NCBI RefSeq assembly: GCF_000007705.1
Contig: NC_005085.1
Location: 4,287,752-4,351,751 of the forward strand
Origin: Chromobacterium violaceum ATCC 12472
GTDB taxonomy: Bacteria > Pseudomonadota > Gammaproteobacteria > Burkholderiales > Chromobacteriaceae
DNA: 64,000 bases
Direction: 5' to 3'
Shown here one piece after another: positions 16,983 to 24,949 of this stretch. The first letter of the stretch is position 1. The number at the start of each line of letters is the position of its first letter. A program made the position numbers and the translations under genes. The notes beneath the pieces are model-generated. The model was not told the DNA's origin. It made no database searches and saw only the letters and a program-made list of their open reading frames with translations.

Positions 16983-19900
16983 TTACAACGTCACGCGCTC
17001 GGGCAACGTCAGTTTGTACAGGCGGTTCAACTGCAGCGGATTGACCCCGCCCAGCATGCGGAAATTGAAGCGAACGGTCTGGCCTTCCGCGCCGCTGCCC
17101 TTGGGCAGCGCCCACGTCAGCTGCGCGCCATCGCCGTCCTGGCTGACCTTGGCGCCCGCCAGCAGGCGCATCAGGCCCATGCGGCCGGACTGGTTGCCCA
17201 CCACGGTGCTGGAGCCCGCGTAGTTGACCACCTGGATGCGCGCGCCTTCGCCGTTGCTGCCCGGCCAGTTGAACGGCTGCCACTGCTGGGGGCCGTTCCG
17301 GTAGCGCAGCTCCTGGCCGTCTATGCTCAACACGATCTCGGATAGGCCCGGCGTCGGCAGCGGCTGCAGCTCGAAGCGGCTGTTCTCGCCGTCCTGCAGC
17401 TGGGTATTGGCCAGGGCCATCAGGCTGCTGACGCCGCTGAGGAACTGCGGATTGAAGCGCACACCCTGGTTGCCCCATACGCGCGGCACCAGCTCGTCGC
17501 CCTTTTTCTGCACCAGGCCGGTCAGATACTTGTTGATGAACTTGTCCAGCGTGCCGTCGTTGGCTTTTACGAAACGGCTGATGTCGGCCACCGACGCGCT
17601 GCTGCTGGAGTCGCTGAACGGATACTTGCTCGCCAGCTGTTTCCATTGCGGCAGCACTTCGTTGGCCCAGGCCTGGTTGATGTCCTGCGCCACCGGGCCC
17701 AACAAGGCGCTGTACGACTGCGACAGCGGACGCAGCAGCATCGGCCGCACCATCTCGACGGTGTCGGAGGTCGCGCCGGCAAGCAGGGTGTTGTCGACAT
17801 AGGACAGCGTATCGCCCAGCTCGGAGCCGGAACCGCTCAGTGTGGACTGCAGCGCGGTGCGGGCCTGCGGACCCGGCTGGTCGGTGGTGGCGATCGCCGC
17901 CATCTTCACCTTCAGCTTGCCGAGTTGGTCCAGATAGCCGTTGAGCGGCGAATTGTCGCCCTTGACCAGCGCGGCCACGCCTGCGAAGTGCGCACCGACG
18001 ACGCCGTACTGTTTTTCGTTCTTGGCTGCCGGCGCATCGCCGCTCTTGAAGAACTCGGTGGTCTTCTCCAGCACCGAGCGCTTGGCGGTCTCCAGCGAGC
18101 GGTTCAGCTCGGACGGATTGTCCCAGGAAGTTTCCTGCGCCGCCCGGGCCAGGATCAGCTTGATCGGCGAGTTCTGCTTGTCGGCAAGACGGGTCATCGC
18201 CGACGCCGACTGCGCCGGGTTGGTGATGTCGCGCACCACCACGCCGGCCAGGAACTTGTGCCAGGCGGCGATGTACTGGGCGCGGTACAGCGCTTCCAGC
18301 GCGGCGCGGTTCTTCTCCACGTCGCCGTCCTTGCCGAGGTCGTCCTGGGTGGACGACGCCAGCACCCAGTCGTCGCTGCGGATGGTCCCCTTGCTCGCCT
18401 CGTCGATGGCGGCGCGGACATAGGTGTTCCACGCCTCGCGGGTGTAGGCGCCCTCCACCATCTGGCTGCTGGCCATGATGTCCATGTCGCGGTTGTCGAG
18501 GATGCGGGCGACGGTCAGCGGCGCGAAGCGGGTGTTGGCGCGCGCCTTGATCTCGTTGTACACGCGCTCCTGGGCGGACAGCTGCTTGAACGAGCCGCGC
18601 AGCACGTCGCGCGCGTCGGCGACGACCTTGACGTCGTTGTCGATCAGCGGCAGGTCCTGCTCCTTGATCTGGCTGACGTAGAAAGCCACCAGCTTCTCGG
18701 CCTGGCCCATCACCTCGCTGACCGGATACTCGCCGCGCTGGCTCTCCAGCCACGGGCGCCAGTAGCGCGGCAGCTGGTCGGCCAGGTGCGCTTCCTCCAT
18801 GCGGCGGCGGTCATGCAGCATCAGATAGGTTTTCAGCGCGTTGTAAGCGACGTCGAGCTTTTGCGACTTCTGCGGCTGGCCACTTTCCGCCGCAGGCTCG
18901 CCCGCGGCCGGCGCGGAAGCATCGAGCTTGGCGGTAGTCGCACGCTGCGGCAGCTCCAGCGCGCCCAGCTGAATGTTCGGCAAACCATGCTTGGGACGCG
19001 GCTTGTACGGCTTGAGCGGCTTCGGCGCAGGGGCCGGCTTCGCTTCCGGCTTCGGCTCCGGCTTGGGCGGTTGGGTCACCGCCACCGGCTGCACCGCGCC
19101 CGGTTTCAGCGCCGCCAGCGTGGTCTCCAGATTCTTCTGCACCGGGCGCAGCATCACGTCCTTCAGGCCGGCGAAATAGGCCTTGCGCAGATTGCGCTCC
19201 AGCTCCTCACCTTGATACAGGCCCAGGCCGACTTGCCACGGCTCGCCGTTGCGGCGGTAATTCTGCAGCTCCTCCAGACGGCGCTGCAGGATCAGCAGGC
19301 CGTTCAGGCGGTCGTACAGCTGGCCGGACGCGGCCAGTTTCTGCGCCTGGACGCGCTCGGCGTTCACCTGGGCGATCATCTGCTGATTGCCGACGAAGGA
19401 CCAGGTCCACGCGCCGGCCACCGCTGCCAGCGACACCAGGCCGGCCGCCATGCCGACCAGGCGCCAGCGGCTGCCGCTCGGGCGCGTCTGCTGGAAGATC
19501 AGGTGCTGGTCGGGGAACAGCACTTCGCGGAACAGGCCGCGCAGGAAGTAGCTGTACGAGGCAGGCGCCTGATGCTTGTCGATGCCCGCGGAGGACAGGT
19601 CGAACTGGCCCTGCACGCGGCCTGCGGTCACGATGCGCGGCACGCCTTCCTGCAAGGCGCTGGTGAAATAGAAGCCGCGCAGCAGCGGACGGGAATGGTA
19701 GGGATCCTCCTCGAACAGCAGGCGGACGAACTTGACCACCGCCTCCTGCAGGCCGTGGAATTCGATCGGGAAGGCGAAGTGGGCGGATTTCACCGCGTCG
19801 CCGCGCGCGCCCACCAGTTTCTCCTCGCCCATCTGCACCAGGCCGCGGTACAGCTGCTCGAACTGCTGCGACACGACGGCGCCGGCATCGAAGCCGGTGC

Positions 19901-20765
19901 CCTGGTCGGCGGACAGCGTCGCGCCCCATACCCGGGAGCGCTCCTCCTCGCCGGCATCGTGGAAGAACTGGGCGAAGCCGCCCAACAGGTCGAGCTTGGT
20001 GAATACCAGGTAAATCGGCACCATCAGGCCGAAGGTGTTGCACACTTCGTGGATGCGCTCGCGCACCTGGCGCGCGTAGAGCACGAAACCTTCGCTGTTG
20101 TGCTGGGCCAGCTCCGGCAGGCTGATCGCCACCATGATGCCGTTGACCGGCGCCTTGGCGCGGTGCTTTTTCAACAGCTTGAGGAAGGCCAGCCACTCGG
20201 TGCGGTCCTCGCTCTCGGTCGCGTAACGGCCGGCGGTGTCAAGCAGCACGCCCTCGGTGGAGAAGAACCAGTCGCAGTTGCGGGTGCCGCCCACGCCCTG
20301 AATGCCGCTCTTGTCGCTGAACGGGAAGCTCAGACCGGACTGCAGGATGGCGGAACTTTTGCCGGCGGCCGGATGACCAATGATCATGTACCACGGCAAT
20401 TCGTACAGCGCCGCGCTGCCGCGGGCGCTGCCGAGATTGGACTTCTTCAGCGTGTCGATCGCGCCCAGCAGACGCTGGCGCAGCAGCGTCACCTCCGCGC
20501 GCTTGTCGGCGCTGGCGTTGATCACCGCGTCGTCGGCCTGACGGCGCAGCATGCCTTCCAGCAAGCCGCCGGCGCGGCGGGCCAGCGCCTGGCCTATCAG
20601 CAGCGCCAGCACCCATACGATCATCACCGCCACGATCCAGCCCAGGCGCGCCTCGACCGACTTCAGGCCCAGCCAGGGACCCAGCCACCATATCAGCGCG
20701 ATCAGGATCAAGAATCCGATGGCAGACGCCACCTTGGCATTGCGTAGCCAACCTTTGTGTAACAC
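16983..20765 (-). CDS. tssM: T6SS inner-membrane complex protein TssM (IcmF)
   Basis: A 1260-residue TssM, the membrane-complex spine that connects TssL in the inner membrane with the TssJ lipoprotein. Two membrane segments near residues 13-30 and 42-60 are followed by a cytosolic GTPase-like domain with an intact Walker A, GHPAAGKS at 130-137, and DTAGRY near 177. A third membrane span lies around 437-455. The periplasmic part carries a Pro/Lys-rich linker near 565-600. The C-terminal beta domain binds TssJ. The start codon is GTG at 20765, with AAGGGAAGG upstream at good spacing. An intact Walker A is noteworthy because many TssM proteins lack it. Confidence 0.97.
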   Translation of the reverse strand: MLHKGWLRNAKVASAIGFLILIALIWWLGPWLGLKSVEARLGWIVAVMIVWVLALLIGQALARRAGGLLEGMLRRQADDAVINASADKRAEVTLLRQRLLGAIDTLKKSNLGSARGSAALYELPWYMIIGHPAAGKSSAILQSGLSFPFSDKSGIQGVGGTRNCDWFFSTEGVLLDTAGRYATESEDRTEWLAFLKLLKKHRAKAPVNGIMVAISLPELAQHNSEGFVLYARQVRERIHEVCNTFGLMVPIYLVFTKLDLLGGFAQFFHDAGEEERSRVWGATLSADQGTGFDAGAVVSQQFEQLYRGLVQMGEEKLVGARGDAVKSAHFAFPIEFHGLQEAVVKFVRLLFEEDPYHSRPLLRGFYFTSALQEGVPRIVTAGRVQGQFDLSSAGIDKHQAPASYSYFLRGLFREVLFPDQHLIFQQTRPSGSRWRLVGMAAGLVSLAAVAGAWTWSFVGNQQMIAQVNAERVQAQKLAASGQLYDRLNGLLILQRRLEELQNYRRNGEPWQVGLGLYQGEELERNLRKAYFAGLKDVMLRPVQKNLETTLAALKPGAVQPVAVTQPPKPEPKPEAKPAPAPKPLKPYKPRPKHGLPNIQLGALELPQRATTAKLDASAPAAGEPAAESGQPQKSQKLDVAYNALKTYLMLHDRRRMEEAHLADQLPRYWRPWLESQRGEYPVSEVMGQAEKLVAFYVSQIKEQDLPLIDNDVKVVADARDVLRGSFKQLSAQERVYNEIKARANTRFAPLTVARILDNRDMDIMASSQMVEGAYTREAWNTYVRAAIDEASKGTIRSDDWVLASSTQDDLGKDGDVEKNRAALEALYRAQYIAAWHKFLAGVVVRDITNPAQSASAMTRLADKQNSPIKLILARAAQETSWDNPSELNRSLETAKRSVLEKTTEFFKSGDAPAAKNEKQYGVVGAHFAGVAALVKGDNSPLNGYLDQLGKLKVKMAAIATTDQPGPQARTALQSTLSGSGSELGDTLSYVDNTLLAGATSDTVEMVRPMLLRPLSQSYSALLGPVAQDINQAWANEVLPQWKQLASKYPFSDSSSSASVADISRFVKANDGTLDKFINKYLTGLVQKKGDELVPRVWGNQGVRFNPQFLSGVSSLMALANTQLQDGENSRFELQPLPTPGLSEIVLSIDGQELRYRNGPQQWQPFNWPGSNGEGARIQVVNYAGSSTVVGNQSGRMGLMRLLAGAKVSQDGDGAQLTWALPKGSGAEGQTVRFNFRMLGGVNPLQLNRLYKLTLPERVTL

Positions 20766-20793
20766 CGAATTTACCTTCCCTTAAGAACTGTAA

Positions 20794-21651
20794 TCATTTT
20801 TTGTTGCGCTGCGCCAACAGTGCGCGCAACGAGCCTGCGCGTTCGATGTGGCCGTAATCGCGGAAGCTCCAGACGCCGCCCCAGGTCAGCCCGGCCGCCT
20901 GCGCCTCCTCTCCGAGCGCGTTGTAAGCCTGCATCGCCCAGGGATCGCGCTCCGAAATCACCACCTTGCCATTGCGCACAGGCGCCAGATCCGCCGCCAG
21001 GCCGTACTGGTGCTTGCTCTCGCCCCCCTTGGCCTGCGTCACCTTGACGCTGCCGCCAGCCAGCTTGTTCTGGCGCTCGGCGCTGCGGTACCCCTCAAGC
21101 AGCACCATCGGGAAGCCCCGCGCCTTCATCTTTTCCATCACCCTCAGCACATCCTGGACAAAGGCCTGATCCATCCGGCTCCAGTCCCGGTCGGCCTTAT
21201 CCAGCGCCAATTGCGGCTTTTCCGCCACGGCGTCGACAAAAGCGCTGGGCGGCAGCGGCGGCGGCGGCACCAGCTTCTCCTCCAGCAGCGCCTGACGAAT
21301 CTGGTTGCCGTGCGCGTACTCTCCGGGCACGAACTGCGGGTCCTTGTGATACCCGCCAAAGTGCAACGTTATTGCCACAACTGCCGCGACCAGCGGCAGC
21401 GTCAACAGGGGCAGCAACAAACCGACGGGCCGCGTCCTCACCCAGCCAAACACCGCCGCTCCGCGCACAAACCGGCGCGCAGGAGGCTCGTCGGCCGCCG
21501 GGATATCCACCGGCTCGCATGCGAGGTTCGTTGAGGTAGCGATTGTCGCCTGTTCCACCTGCAGCCGGGCTCCGCCGAGGAAAAACCGCCAGCCGAGCCA
21601 CAGCAATAAGAGGACGATAGCAGCCACAATCAGCGGCACTAGAAACGTCAT
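20794..21651 (-). CDS. Membrane-anchored M15 (VanY-type) peptidase of the T6SS locus
   Basis: A 285-residue protein with two hydrophobic segments (about 3-20 and 75-96), a Pro-rich linker near 129-135 and a C-terminal M15/VanY zinc peptidase domain. The substrate-binding motif EGYRSAERQ is at 186-194. The zinc ligands are seen in SKHQYGLAADL (H214, D221) and DYGHIE (H268). It should act on peptidoglycan peptides in the periplasm. Its place directly upstream of tssM suggests that it opens the cell wall for membrane-complex assembly, like TagX in Acinetobacter. That analogy is inferred. It is transcribed from the region shared with the divergent tssJ. Confidence 0.88.
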   Translation of the reverse strand: MTFLVPLIVAAIVLLLLWLGWRFFLGGARLQVEQATIATSTNLACEPVDIPAADEPPARRFVRGAAVFGWVRTRPVGLLLPLLTLPLVAAVVAITLHFGGYHKDPQFVPGEYAHGNQIRQALLEEKLVPPPPLPPSAFVDAVAEKPQLALDKADRDWSRMDQAFVQDVLRVMEKMKARGFPMVLLEGYRSAERQNKLAGGSVKVTQAKGGESKHQYGLAADLAPVRNGKVVISERDPWAMQAYNALGEEAQAAGLTWGGVWSFRDYGHIERAGSLRALLAQRNKK

Positions 21652-21817
21652 TGGGATTTTTTATAAAAAAACAAACGATTGATGAACCGACAAAATACGC
21701 GATATGCTTGATTTGATTTGCAAAGAAGTCAAGTACCCTTTCAAAAGCAGACAGGGTTTCACTGACTGTACACAAGCAAATTCTGTAGAATGAACCACTA
21801 TTTTGGGTGTGGATTAT
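21652..21817. promoter_or_regulatory. Divergent promoter region, T6SS operons
   Basis: A 166-base AT-rich gap between the divergent M15 peptidase gene and tssJ. It must contain the start signals for both T6SS arms. A TAGAAT near 21786 is a possible -10 for tssJ and TTGACT near 21730 a possible -35 for the minus arm. Neither pair has good spacing, so exact promoters are not assigned. No sigma-54 -24/-12 motif was seen. Confidence 0.5.
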
Positions 21818-22351
21818 ATGGACTTCACTAAGCACTGGCAAAAAACTTGCATGATACTCGCAGCCGCAGCGCTGCCGCTGCTCGGCGGCTGCTGGGGCCC
21901 GAAGAACATCACGCTCAGCACTGAAGCCAGCCAGATGTTGAACCGCGACAAACATGGAAAACCATTATCCGTCGTGGTCCAAGTTTACCAACTGAAATCC
22001 GATCAGGAATTCAAATTACTCACACCTGACCTTTTGGCCAGTGGTAAACCAATCGAGAATGTGCTTGGCTCTTCCGTATTATCTCGCAAGGAGCTGTTAT
22101 TCGTTCCTGGCGGTAAACAGGAAATGGATATCACGATTGACGACGGCGCTAATTTCGTCGGTGTGATCGGATATTTCCGACAGCCCAATCCGCAGTTCTG
22201 GCGCCTGCTTTACGACGCGAATCGCGTGCGCAGCAAAGACCTGAAATTCAAGGTCGCCGATTGCTATCTGCAGGCCATCAAGCCCGAAGCGCTGCAGCTG
22301 CCCGACCAGCCCAAGAGCGGCGCGGTCGAGTGTCCGGCTTCGCGCAACTGA
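21818..22351 (+). CDS. tssJ: T6SS outer-membrane lipoprotein TssJ
   Basis: A 177-residue lipoprotein with signal peptide MDFTKHWQKTCMILAAAALP and lipobox LGGC (C25). The mature part has the transthyretin-like beta pattern of TssJ: VVVQVYQLKSDQEF followed later by GVIGYFRQPNPQFWR. It anchors TssM to the outer membrane. A TTG 15 bases upstream is in frame, but the ATG at 21818 gives the better signal peptide. It is the first gene of the plus-strand arm tssJ-tssK-tssL-tssE-vgrG. Confidence 0.94.
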   Translation: MDFTKHWQKTCMILAAAALPLLGGCWGPKNITLSTEASQMLNRDKHGKPLSVVVQVYQLKSDQEFKLLTPDLLASGKPIENVLGSSVLSRKELLFVPGGKQEMDITIDDGANFVGVIGYFRQPNPQFWRLLYDANRVRSKDLKFKVADCYLQAIKPEALQLPDQPKSGAVECPASRN

Positions 22352-22397
22352 ACCACGCGGCCCGCCGCGATCAACCCACTCCGAGGTTCGAGCAGTA

Positions 22398-23744
22398 ATG
22401 CTTCAAGCACAGAGAATCCTATGGGGCGAAGGCATGTTTCTTCGCCCGCAACATTTCCAGCAGCACGCGCTGTTCCAGGAACAGACCCAGGCCAGCCTGC
22501 TGCATCTGACCCACCGCCACGCCTGGGGCGTGCAGCGATTGGCGCTTGACGAGGCCGCGCTGAAGGGCGGCATCGTCCGCGTCGACGAACTGACGCTGCT
22601 GTTCCGCGACGGCACGCTGCTACAGGCGCCCTCCCACGCGCCGCTGCCGCTGAGCCGCGACCTGGCCTCCATGCCTCAGGTCGGCGTGAAGACCACGCTA
22701 TACGCCTGCCTGGCGCAGTTGCAGCCTTATGGCGGCAATACCCGCAATGGCGAGGCCAGCGCCCGCCCCACTCGCTTCCACAGCGACCATCGCGAAGTGT
22801 CCGACCTGTACACCCAGGCGCTTGCGGCCGATCTGTCGACGCTGCAGCTGGACGTCAAGCTGATGCTGGAGGAGGAAAACCGCGACGGCCACGACGCCAT
22901 CCCGCTGTGCCAGCTGGAGAAGGACGCCACCGGCCAATGGGGCGTGGGCCGCGAATTCCTGCCGCCGCTGCTGGCCATCGAGGGCTCGACCGAGCTGATG
23001 CAGATGCTGCGCCGCCTGCTGGACATCCTGCTGGTGAAAAGCCAGTCGCTGGCCGGCGCCCACCGCGAGCGCGCCAAGAGCGTGATGGAATTCGGCTCCG
23101 CCGACATCAGCTCCTTCTGGCTGCTGCACACGGTCAACCGCAATTTCGCGCGCCTGCGCCACCTGTCGCAGTCCCAGCCGCTGCATCCGGAAGAGCTGTA
23201 CATGGCGCTGTCCGAGTTCTGCGGCGAACTGCAGACCTTCACCACGCTGTACACGCTGTCCGATATTCCGGCCTACCGCCACGACGGGCTGCACGAGGTG
23301 TTCCCGCCGCTGGACCTGCAGATACGCGAGCTGCTGGAAACCGTGGTTTCGGCGCGCTACAAGGTGATTCCGCTGCACTCTCCGCGGCCGTCCTTCCACA
23401 TCGGCCGCCTGGAAAGCGACCGCTTGCTGGAGAACGTGGATTTCTACCTGTCGGTGCAGAGCGACCAGCCCGCCAGCTACGTCATCGACAACGTGCCGCT
23501 CAAACTCAAGATCGGCGCGCCGGACGACGTGGAGCGCATCCTCAACTCGGCGATGCGCGGCGTCAGCCTGGCGCACTCGGCCCAGACGCCGTCCGCCATC
23601 CCGGTGCGGGTGGGCAACCACTACTTCGCGCTGGAACCGGGCAGCGAGATCTACAGCCGCATGCTGCAATCGCGCAGCGTCTGCATCTACATCCCGCAAA
23701 CCCTGGCCAATATTTCGATAGAACTGATCGCGGTCTTCCGCTGA
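22398..23744 (+). CDS. tssK: T6SS baseplate connector TssK
   Basis: A 448-residue TssK (VasE), the trimeric adaptor that links the baseplate to the membrane complex. The start is diagnostic: a few residues in, ILWGEGMFLRPQHFQQ, followed by QEQTQASLLHL. The C-terminal domain ends with CIYIPQTLANISIELIAVF, which is the conserved TssK tail. It is soluble. It lies 46 bases after tssJ and 7 bases before tssL. Confidence 0.97.
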   Translation: MLQAQRILWGEGMFLRPQHFQQHALFQEQTQASLLHLTHRHAWGVQRLALDEAALKGGIVRVDELTLLFRDGTLLQAPSHAPLPLSRDLASMPQVGVKTTLYACLAQLQPYGGNTRNGEASARPTRFHSDHREVSDLYTQALAADLSTLQLDVKLMLEEENRDGHDAIPLCQLEKDATGQWGVGREFLPPLLAIEGSTELMQMLRRLLDILLVKSQSLAGAHRERAKSVMEFGSADISSFWLLHTVNRNFARLRHLSQSQPLHPEELYMALSEFCGELQTFTTLYTLSDIPAYRHDGLHEVFPPLDLQIRELLETVVSARYKVIPLHSPRPSFHIGRLESDRLLENVDFYLSVQSDQPASYVIDNVPLKLKIGAPDDVERILNSAMRGVSLAHSAQTPSAIPVRVGNHYFALEPGSEIYSRMLQSRSVCIYIPQTLANISIELIAVFR

Positions 23745-23751
23745 GCACACC

Positions 23752-24453
23752 ATGAACCAAGCAAGCACCCAAACCCCCGAACGCGCGATCACCGTCTCCG
23801 CTCCGGCGGCGCCGGCCATGCGCGAGATGCTGGAAGACGGCATCTACCTGCTGTTCCTGCTGAAGGAAGGCAACGCGCCGAGCAGCGCGGTGGAATTCAA
23901 CCGCCGCGTCGACCACTTCCTCGGCCAGTTCGAGCGCAACGCGCGCAACTTCAACAAGGACAACAACGCCATCAGCCATGCCAAATACGCATTCTGCGCG
24001 CTGATGGACGAGATCATCCTGTCCTCGGATTTCGCGCTGCGCGACGAGTGGGAACGCATGCCACTGCAGCTGCGCCTGTTCGGCGAGCATCTGGCCGGCG
24101 AAGGCTTCTTCAACCGCCTGGAGCAGCTGCGCAACCATCCGGCCGAAAACATCGAGCCGCTGGAAGTGTTCTACACCTGCCTGCTGCTGGGCTTCCAGGG
24201 CAAGTACCTGCTGGAAGGCCAGGAAAAACTGGGCTACCTGACCCACAAGCTGGGCCAGGAAATCCAGCAGGTGCGCGGCGGCAAGGCCGATTTCGCGCCC
24301 AACTGGCAGCTGCCGCAGCGCTTCCAGGCCTTCGTCCGCCACGAGCTGCCGCTGTGGCTGTACTTCGCGCTATTGGCCATCGTCGGCGCCGGCATCTTCG
24401 TCGCCTTCCGCTGGCTGCTGGCGCGTCAGGCGGCCTCCGCGTTCGGGCTATGA
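23752..24453 (+). CDS. tssL: T6SS inner-membrane protein TssL (DotU)
   Basis: A 233-residue TssL of the short DotU type. The cytosolic helical domain contains the family motif AKYAFCALMDEIILSS (about 76-91), then RMPLQLRLFGEHLAGEGFF (about 103-121). A single C-terminal membrane anchor lies at about 203-225 (LWLYFALLAIVGAGIFVAF). No OmpA-like domain is fused at the end, so peptidoglycan anchoring needs a separate protein; the OmpA-like lipoprotein at 12848 is a candidate. It overlaps tssE by 4 bases (ATGA). Confidence 0.95.
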   Translation: MNQASTQTPERAITVSAPAAPAMREMLEDGIYLLFLLKEGNAPSSAVEFNRRVDHFLGQFERNARNFNKDNNAISHAKYAFCALMDEIILSSDFALRDEWERMPLQLRLFGEHLAGEGFFNRLEQLRNHPAENIEPLEVFYTCLLLGFQGKYLLEGQEKLGYLTHKLGQEIQQVRGGKADFAPNWQLPQRFQAFVRHELPLWLYFALLAIVGAGIFVAFRWLLARQAASAFGL

Positions 24454-24929
24454 GCGTCGCCCGCCACACCCAGATACTGCCCTCGGTGCTGGATCGGTTG
24501 CTGGACGACGAGCCGGACCAGAGCCACATCGAGTCGATCAGCCTGTTTGAACTGCCCCAGTTCAAGCGGGCGCTGGCGCGCGACCTGGAAGCGCTGCTCA
24601 ACACCCGGCTGATGCCGCTGGACGAGTTGATGGAGTCCTTCCCCCAGGCGCGCGACAGCCTGCTCACGTTCGGCATCCCGGACCTGTCCGGCATCAGCCT
24701 GCTCAACCCGGACGACCGAGAGCTGTTGCGCGAACAGCTGCGCCGCTCGATCGAGCTGCATGAGCCGCGGCTGTCGCGCGTGCGCGTCAATCTCGACGCC
24801 CCGCGCGAGATGGAGCGCCACCTGCGCTTCCGCGTCGACGCGGTGCTCAAGGTTCACCCGCACCGCCCGCCGGTGACTTTCGACGCCACGCTGCAACTCT
24901 CTTCCAACGTTTACAAGGTGCAGGGCTAA
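24450..24929 (+). CDS. tssE: T6SS baseplate gp25-like protein TssE
   Basis: A 159-residue TssE with homology to phage T4 gp25, the baseplate part that starts sheath assembly. It begins MSVARHTQILPSVLDRLLDD and carries the conserved ALARDLEALLNTRL. A GIPDLSG motif lies near residue 76, and RFRVDAVL is near the C-terminus. The frame is open well upstream, but the ATG at 24450 gives an ATGA overlap with tssL. It ends 20 bases before vgrG copy 2. A tssE placed after tssL rather than with tssF/tssG is a less common order. Confidence 0.93.
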   Translation: MSVARHTQILPSVLDRLLDDEPDQSHIESISLFELPQFKRALARDLEALLNTRLMPLDELMESFPQARDSLLTFGIPDLSGISLLNPDDRELLREQLRRSIELHEPRLSRVRVNLDAPREMERHLRFRVDAVLKVHPHRPPVTFDATLQLSSNVYKVQG

Positions 24930-24949
24930 GCGCTCTCTTCTTCACGATC

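Noticed and set aside
17646..20747. A 1033-codon plus-strand open frame opposite tssM
   Set aside because: It is an antisense shadow caused by high GC at third codon positions; it lacks family features and is rich in Arg, Ala, Gln and His in repetitive fashion.
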